Made by a program: the position numbers and the translations under genes. Shown here one piece after another: positions 6,201 to 10,149 of a stretch of DNA of 10,149 bases; position 1 is the stretch's first letter; each line of letters opens with the position of its first letter. Origin of the DNA: Spirochaetaceae bacterium UBA1306 (GTDB taxonomy: Bacteria; Spirochaetota; Spirochaetia; Treponematales; Rectinemataceae); NCBI GenBank assembly GCA_002307245.1, contig DBTW01000216.1, positions 7,158-17,306 on the forward strand, in the 5' to 3' direction. The notes under the pieces were generated by a model, which worked only from the letters and a program-made list of their open reading frames with translations, had not been told where the DNA came from and searched no databases.

Positions 6201-7393
6201 AGGCCGAATCCGATGCGAAAGCCAGGGCGGAGGCCGAGGCCCTAGCCAAGGCGGAAGCCGAAGCGAAGGCCAAGGCTGCCGCGAACGCGAAGAGCGTGAA
6301 CGTAGCCGCGCCCGTCATCGCGAGCGAGCTACCCAAGGACATCGAGCTCGCTCAGAAATCGGCCGAGATTGCCGAGCAGAAGAAGATTGCTTCGGCCGAG
6401 GCGACGAAGCCGGCGGCGGACAAGCCGATCAAGCCCCTTGCACCTCCGACGATAGCGGCAGAGCTGCCCAAGGACGTCGAGCTGGCCCAGAAAGCGGCCG
6501 AGATTGCCGCGCAGAAAGCTAGCGCAGTCGCGCAGCCTAAGCCGGCTCCCGCTGCCATGACGCCGGCCCCCATTGTCGTAGCGCCGGCCCCTGTTGTTGT
6601 GACGCCGGCTCCCGTCGTCGTCGATGAAAGCCCCAAGGTCGTTCCTTCGGTAGCCCCTATCGTCACCGCCGCGCCTGCTCAGGCCGCGCCGATGGCAAGT
6701 ACGACTTCCGATTCAATAGCCGCACAAACCGTACCGGAGACGCCTGTTCAGGCTGCGGTAGTTCCCGAAGCGGAGAGCGTGCAAGTCCCTGCCGTCGGTG
6801 CCTCGGATCTGCCCCTCTCCATAGATAATGAGCTGCTCGTCGAAGGCTTCGAAAAGACCATGCCTCTCGTAGGGAAGTGGAAGGTCGAATCGGGCATTGC
6901 AAAGCAACTCGATCCCGAGGCCTTCTACGCGAAGCTCGCCCTACCCCTCTTGCAGGACAAGAGGACGTACAGCTTTTCCTTCACCGCCAAATCGGACGCT
7001 CGCGGTCGCGGCTGGGTAGGTTTGGGCTTCCACGCCTTCACGCCCAAGTCCTATACGCTCAAGGGCTACGGTTCGGGCGATTCGCTCTGCGTCTGGCTCA
7101 CGCGCGATCCCGTGCATTTCAAGGAAAATATCACGAGGCTGCAGCTCTATCGTTCCGTCGACGATTGGGACATGAAGCTCCTGGATGAAGTGCCGGTGAC
7201 TGAGTCGATCTTCGACGACAACCGATTCGACATTACCATTGACCCGGTTTCTGGCGATGTATCGGTCTCGCTCAACGGGACGGAGCGCCTCGCGGCCAAG
7301 GGGATCGTCGATCTGCATACCGGCTTGTATGCGCTCTTCCGCGCCCTCGATACGGCGGAGTTCTCGGACTTCAGGGCGGAAGTCAGGAAGTAG
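3272..7393 (+). CDS. Large barrel / transglutaminase-like peptidase / TPR / Ala-rich helix / jelly-roll envelope protein
   Basis: The product is 1373 residues from ATG 3272 (1360 from GTG 3311). Order: signal peptide (hydrophobic core AAVAVALVLVCLPAAA, cleavage near A40); beta-barrel about 45-205; beta-sandwich-like 223-330; transglutaminase-like domain about 340-500 with NRGGDCSDL (C426), IPGHIFAAF (H452) and WIPVEIT (E488), the Cys-His-acid arrangement of papain-like transglutaminase-fold peptidases; TPR about 581-690; then an extension absent from the upstream paralog. The extension has Ala-rich octapeptide repeats 739-1007, two ELPKD units (1013-1038 and 1057-1082), a PAPVVV linker about 1089-1117 and a C-terminal beta-rich domain about 1178-1373 that resembles LamG/3-keto-disaccharide-hydrolase-type jelly rolls. 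Homology to the upstream gene is collinear to W709. An outer-membrane anchor with a periplasmic body is inferred. The substrate is unknown; peptidase, transamidase or a non-catalytic fold are all possible. Confidence 0.92.
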   Translation: MNQAARISRGGPIVRRRRGRSFARAAVAVALVLVCLPAAAQTAGKLFVRPQADAYFPLDTYEDSLTGETKQLYSSVGFGAGAALDLSVTNWLVPFARGMYINAPYSGGGQLLGAEGDLGLGLVFRPLDRMSIRLDAMGGLAELFPSGEKSGTAYAAGGRLGLEYRLAPSWRLSASGGYQTYLGGDWLPIFSAVQAGLYIGYDLSALGGDRPKLAVEDPKLDAVFPSLYAYYDDNPFGTVKVVNREDSAIRDITVSFNAGHYMDQPKVCGEYGSLASGESVIVPVKALFTDSVLQITQGTDAKGEIIVKYSYLGSDRESRVPIDFRMHHRNAITWSDDRRAAAFVSPTNPAALWFSKYAAGIVRDRLRGDVNKPLQYAIGMFEAERLYGLNYVVVPANDYSVKHGLKDYIDSVQFPHQTLTNRGGDCSDLAILFTTLMQTVGVKAAFITIPGHIFAAFDTGLGEAEAKAEFYDPNLLIYREGEAWIPVEITMVKDGFIKAWRVAAKEWADNQRAGTAAFYTLSDCWKVYPPAAFPGVNPRFVLPADTDTAVAFDGALDRFVAREIEPRVQSLQAEVAGAKPEQRANELGILYARYGMLKESWKQFSDSAKTGYQLAWTNLASVAFLRKDFKLALSYYQYSYGLDASDDNALLGKARCEYELEDFDASDADYAVLKARNPSLAGRFAYLASIFGGEGRAWSLADRASSTTWASSRSPAIAAKTATLAIASDVQNATELANKARAEALAKAQAEALAKAQAEALAKSQAEAMAKSQAEAKAKADALAKAQAEAKARSEAQAAAEAKARSEALAKAQAEAKAIAEANALADAKAKADAEAQAVALAKAQAEARALTDAQAQAEAQAKADALAKAQAESIAKAEADAKAQAAALQKAEADAKAKAEAMAIADAEAKARSEALAVAQAEALANAQAEAKAQAEAIAKAQAEAQAAANAKAEADAKARAEADALAKAEADAKAKAESDAKARAEAEALAKAEAEAKAKAAANAKSVNVAAPVIASELPKDIELAQKSAEIAEQKKIASAEATKPAADKPIKPLAPPTIAAELPKDVELAQKAAEIAAQKASAVAQPKPAPAAMTPAPIVVAPAPVVVTPAPVVVDESPKVVPSVAPIVTAAPAQAAPMASTTSDSIAAQTVPETPVQAAVVPEAESVQVPAVGASDLPLSIDNELLVEGFEKTMPLVGKWKVESGIAKQLDPEAFYAKLALPLLQDKRTYSFSFTAKSDARGRGWVGLGFHAFTPKSYTLKGYGSGDSLCVWLTRDPVHFKENITRLQLYRSVDDWDMKLLDEVPVTESIFDDNRFDITIDPVSGDVSVSLNGTERLAAKGIVDLHTGLYALFRALDTAEFSDFRAEVRK
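3282..3304 (+). promoter_or_regulatory. GC-rich hairpin next to an internal SD and GTG start (possible translational coupling element)
   Basis: CCGCGCGAATTTCGCGCGG (3282-3300) is a perfect 19-base palindrome; as RNA it gives an 8-bp GC-rich stem with a 3-base loop. Its last two G's are part of GGAGGG (3299-3304), a very strong Shine-Dalgarno placed 6 bases before an in-frame GTG at 3311. The ATG at 3272 has only AGGA (3265-3268) 3 bases upstream. Starting at GTG gives a compact signal peptide (MRRRRGRSFAR...). Either start is possible; the hairpin could hide the SD until ribosomes finishing the upstream gene open it. Confidence 0.5.
5486..6292 (+). repeat. Ala-rich octapeptide repeat region (24-bp period) within the large envelope gene
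   Basis: Residues 739-1007 of the product are almost entirely Ala alternating with Glu, Lys, Gln, Asp and Leu, built on an 8-residue unit like AEALAKAQ. Four clear tandem 24-bp units occupy 5498-5521, 5522-5545, 5546-5569 and 5570-5593; farther on the period persists with substitutions (AEAKARSE, AEADAKAK). Glu and Lys sit four apart, which favours i to i+4 salt bridges and a long stable alpha helix. Ala codons GCG, GCC, GCT and GCA are mixed between units, so protein periodicity is far better kept than DNA identity. Confidence 0.93.
6308..6517 (+). repeat. Duplicated ELPKD-(I/V)-ELAQK segment
   Basis: Two 26-residue units, residues 1013-1038 and 1057-1082, share ELPKD(I/V)ELAQK(S/A)AEIA. 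The Glu that opens ELPKD is at 1019 and 1064, giving a 45-residue offset. They sit between the Ala-rich helix and the Pro-rich linker, and may be short helical hairpins or partner-binding motifs. Confidence 0.85.
6560..6622 (+). repeat. Three Pro-Ala-Pro-Val heptapeptide repeats
   Basis: TPAPIVV, APAPVVV and TPAPVVV run in tandem as three 21-base units. Such Pro-Val-Ala stretches form extended linkers in envelope proteins and often flank peptidoglycan-associated or domain-connecting regions. Here the linker separates the helical region from the C-terminal beta domain. Confidence 0.85.
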
Positions 7394-7455
7394 GAATAAG
7401 CTCGCCTTAAGGCCCTACAAGCTTTATGGCGAATGACGCGACTAAATTGGTTTCC

Positions 7456-7461
7456 GGGGGA
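7456..7461 (+). promoter_or_regulatory. Ribosome binding site of the Ig-repeat lipoprotein
   Basis: GGGGGA ends 4 bases before ATG 7466. An alternative in-frame ATG at 7433 would add 11 residues but has no good SD, so 7466 is preferred. The 72-base gap after the previous stop holds no convincing terminator or promoter, consistent with one operon. Confidence 0.55.
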
Positions 7462-7465
7462 CAGT

Positions 7466-10149
7466 ATGGCAAGGATTAAGACGACGGCAAGGACCTCGCG
7501 CGGCGCTCGAGCCCTCACGATCGGCATCGCGCTTGCGGCGATAGTGATGTCGTGCTCCAACATGCTCACCGGCAACGACATGAAGGCCAAGATAGGGGCG
7601 GACGTAGCGGCGGCCAATGCGGAAGTGGTGAAGATAACGATACAAGCGGATCCTGAAATGTCGGGCGGGACACCTTCTCCGCTGGGACAGAGCGTCAGCG
7701 TTAAGGTAGGGGTACCCCTCGCCATTACTACTTCCGTGAATACTTCGAACGAATTCAAGAATTGGACGGCTACTGGGGACGGCACTGTCGTATTCGACTC
7801 CGCCACTACGGCTTCGACAAACGTGACTATAAAGAAATCCGCGACCAATATCGTCGTACAAGCTAATTATTACTCAAGGCCTACGGTTTCCATATCGCCC
7901 GTAAACGGGTTCGAGGGCGTGAAGCTGAATAAGAAGATCACTTTCGATTTCAGCCAGGAGATGGATTCGACAACGGTATCGCTTGATAACATCAAGGTTC
8001 TCGAGAAGAGCAAGACGGCTACGGTTTATACCGACATGACGACGACGTATTTCTCAGGTATTTCGGCAATGAGCGGGAATATGTCATTTTCCTTAACTTA
8101 CGTAGAGGGCAAGAGACTACAGCAAAATTATAACTATAAGGTTGCGTTGACCGCGAAGAGCATTAAGGATGTCAATGGCGTCGCGATGGAGAACTTCGTC
8201 CCGAGCGTCTTTACGACCGGCACGGGTGCCGATACCGAAGCGCCGGTCATAAACAAGGCATATATAGGCAAGGCCCTAGCCGACGATCTCGAAAATTCGA
8301 AAACCCAGAGCGTGTCGACGAATGCCAATACCGTATACCTCTGGATCGAAGCCTCTGACGATACCTCCGTGGATACCTTGACCTTGACCGAGTACATGAA
8401 CGGCAAGGCGATCGTCCATACGACGGCAGAGTCGGTTATTACGTATCAATCGGGCAATAACGCTTTTGTCTTGGGAACGACCTTCGAGGACGGGACTCTT
8501 GCAGGCGACGGTGTCAGGACGATCAAGATACAGGCTACCGATCCGACCGATAATACAACGGATATCGGTTCCGCCGGCTCAGTTACCGTAAGCTACGACA
8601 CGACCCCCCCCGATCTAAACGCGACGATCTTTACCACACTCACAAGAACCAATGTCCTTGCGCAGACCGCTACGATAGCCTCCAGCGATGCACTCTCCGG
8701 TATCGCGAGCTACAGGATCAGCGGGAGCGGTGTTGCGAACGCGGTTACCAAGGTTACGACCGATACTTCGACGACCATGAGTTTCGATCTTGACACAGTG
8801 GACGGGAATAAGGATGTGACGCTCACTGTCACGGACGCCGCGGGGAATGCTACGAGCAAGACGAATACCATAGCCCTGGATCATACTCCGCCGGCGGCAC
8901 CCGGTACGATCCTGAAATACACAGGCTCGTCGGAAATTTACTACAACGCGTCCGAGACCAGCATGAACGTAAAGGTGACCATTCCCGTCAGCGAGGTCGA
9001 CGCGAACTATAATGCCGCGGTAGGTGATGTCCTTGCCCTGAGGGTTGATGGAGCCGCGATCAAGACTCAAGCGCTGAGCGCTTCGGATATCACTAATGGA
9101 TATGCGATATTAACCGTTACAAGCTCTGAGCTTGGTTCCGATGGATCGAAGGCCCTTACGGCGCGCCTGACGGATGTCGCTGGAAACGAAGGCGCCGTAA
9201 GTGCTTCGGTGTCGATCTTGAAAGATATGGTGTATCCCGTTATCAGCCTCGGTTCCTTTGTTTCAAATAATGCAACTAACTCGGGTTATGCGAAGAATGG
9301 CAATGAGCTGAGCATTACCTTTACCCCAGCAGATATAAATCTCTCATCAGCGGCAAACGTCATCCTGGCAGGGAATAGTAGTACCGTTAGCGTTTCTAAT
9401 GGGAAAACGGCAATCGGTACAGTCCCATTAGCATCGAACGCCGGTGATGGCGTTGCGAGCTACTATGTCACAGTCACGGATATTGCCGGCAATAGCGCTA
9501 CGGTCGGGACGGGCACTAATACTTTGGCTACGAGCACGGTGACGATAGACAACACGGCGCCGACGGTGAGCTTGGCGGCGAGCGGGAATGGGACGTTCGC
9601 GAAGTACAAGGCGGGGACTTTCACTTATTCGGCGACGTTCTCGGAGGCGATGTACACGGCGACCGCTCCGACCCTGACCATCGGTTCGACAGTGCCGATT
9701 AGCGGCAGCTTGACGTCGACGAGCGCGGATAAGAAGACCTTTGAGTATTCGTTCGTAGTGCCTGCGTATAACGCGGGCACTCCGACGACGAATTACGATG
9801 GGACGACGGCGTACACGACGACGATGGTGGCGAAGGATCTAGCGGGTAATACGATAAGCGGGTATACGGGGAATAGCATCTACCTGGACAATACGGCGCC
9901 GACGGTGACGATCGGGGCCGTGTCGAGGGGCGGTCCCGTGAATTCCGCTGGCATGGCGGCGAGCGCGGTGACCTATGGGGTATCGTATAGCGAGGCCGGG
10001 GCCTATAGCCTGACGAGCGTGGGCTGGTACGCGCCGAGCGGTGATGCATCGTTTGGATCGACGTACTCGATAACGAGTGGGACAAGCGCGGCGGCGACGG
10101 TGAGCTTGACGGGTTCGACGGGTGACGGTCCCCTGGGGATCACGGTGCC
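7466..10149 (+). CDS. Ig-like repeat surface lipoprotein, 5' part (runs off the window)
   Basis: The frame is open from ATG 7466 to the window end, 894 codons without a stop; I checked it codon by codon. The N-terminus is basic, then hydrophobic (ALTIGIALAAIVMSC), with lipobox V27-M28-S29-C30, so it is a predicted lipoprotein. Residues about 50-136 resemble the divergent InlB B-repeat (FKNWTATGDG... then TNIVVQANY). Residues 137-251 look like a Big_5/SbsA-type Ig domain (ITFDFSQEMDSTTVS, IKDVNGVAMENF, SVFTT). From D256 on, Ig-like units are joined by D-x-T-x-P type linkers at D256, D378, D472, D587, D695 and D808, spaced about 94-122 residues, with VTDAAGN and VTDIAGN strands. Such proteins are usually adhesins or cell-surface fibres. 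No catalytic motif is seen. Codon use changes near 9535 towards GCG, ACG and GGG. The C-terminus lies outside the window. Confidence 0.9.
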   Translation, partial: MARIKTTARTSRGARALTIGIALAAIVMSCSNMLTGNDMKAKIGADVAAANAEVVKITIQADPEMSGGTPSPLGQSVSVKVGVPLAITTSVNTSNEFKNWTATGDGTVVFDSATTASTNVTIKKSATNIVVQANYYSRPTVSISPVNGFEGVKLNKKITFDFSQEMDSTTVSLDNIKVLEKSKTATVYTDMTTTYFSGISAMSGNMSFSLTYVEGKRLQQNYNYKVALTAKSIKDVNGVAMENFVPSVFTTGTGADTEAPVINKAYIGKALADDLENSKTQSVSTNANTVYLWIEASDDTSVDTLTLTEYMNGKAIVHTTAESVITYQSGNNAFVLGTTFEDGTLAGDGVRTIKIQATDPTDNTTDIGSAGSVTVSYDTTPPDLNATIFTTLTRTNVLAQTATIASSDALSGIASYRISGSGVANAVTKVTTDTSTTMSFDLDTVDGNKDVTLTVTDAAGNATSKTNTIALDHTPPAAPGTILKYTGSSEIYYNASETSMNVKVTIPVSEVDANYNAAVGDVLALRVDGAAIKTQALSASDITNGYAILTVTSSELGSDGSKALTARLTDVAGNEGAVSASVSILKDMVYPVISLGSFVSNNATNSGYAKNGNELSITFTPADINLSSAANVILAGNSSTVSVSNGKTAIGTVPLASNAGDGVASYYVTVTDIAGNSATVGTGTNTLATSTVTIDNTAPTVSLAASGNGTFAKYKAGTFTYSATFSEAMYTATAPTLTIGSTVPISGSLTSTSADKKTFEYSFVVPAYNAGTPTTNYDGTTAYTTTMVAKDLAGNTISGYTGNSIYLDNTAPTVTIGAVSRGGPVNSAGMAASAVTYGVSYSEAGAYSLTSVGWYAPSGDASFGSTYSITSGTSAAATVSLTGSTGDGPLGITV

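Noticed and set aside
7404..7413. Palindrome GCCTTAAGGC after the large envelope gene
   Set aside because: Only 10 bases with no loop and no following T run, so it is not a credible terminator.
7147..7848. Reverse-strand 233-codon open frame spanning the gap between the two large genes
   Set aside because: It overlaps two well-supported forward genes, and its product shows no recognisable domain or SD.
9699..10085. Reverse-strand open frame rich in Ser, Arg and Pro
   Set aside because: It is the complement of the Thr/Ala/Gly-rich Ig repeat region, is low complexity and has no supporting start signal.

Overview
The window looks like a GC-rich bacterial chromosome, most probably a spirochaete (moderate confidence). 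The reasons are the ribosomal-operon tail rpoA-rplQ followed by a tiny two-CxxC zinc-ribbon gene, a relaxed lipobox (V-M-S-C) on the downstream lipoprotein, and barrel/TPR surface proteins of a style I associate with Treponema-like genomes. No taxonomic marker here is decisive.

Region 1 (1-1040) is the end of a ribosomal protein operon: the 3' part of rpoA (alpha C-terminal domain), rplQ overlapping it by 11 bases, a 62-residue zinc-ribbon protein, and a strong intrinsic terminator. Region 2 (1041-1157) is a short AT-rich spacer with a candidate sigma70-type promoter.

Region 3 (1158-7393) holds two tandem, end-to-end collinear paralogs with a 4-base ATGA overlap. Both have a signal peptide, a small outer-membrane-type beta-barrel, a beta-sandwich-like segment, a transglutaminase/cysteine-protease-like domain and TPR repeats. 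In the second copy the putative triad is intact (C426, H452, E488). In the first copy all three positions are replaced (S414, D440, R476) at identical spacing, so it looks like a pseudoenzyme. The second copy also carries a 660-residue extension: a ~270-residue Ala-rich octapeptide helix, a duplicated ELPKD segment, a Pro-Val linker and a jelly-roll-like C-terminal domain.

Region 4 (7466 to the window end) is the 5' part of a large Ig-repeat lipoprotein gene, open for 894 codons without a stop. It carries a lipobox, an InlB-B-repeat-like segment, a Big_5/SbsA-like domain and a series of Ig-like repeats with D-x-T-x-P linkers. Its codon use changes sharply near 9535.

Working model (inference): the three downstream genes form one envelope operon. 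An outer-membrane barrel protein with a periplasmic TG-like peptidase and a catalytically dead partner would act with, or on, the neighbouring Ig-repeat lipoprotein, and the long Ala-rich helix would reach across the periplasm.
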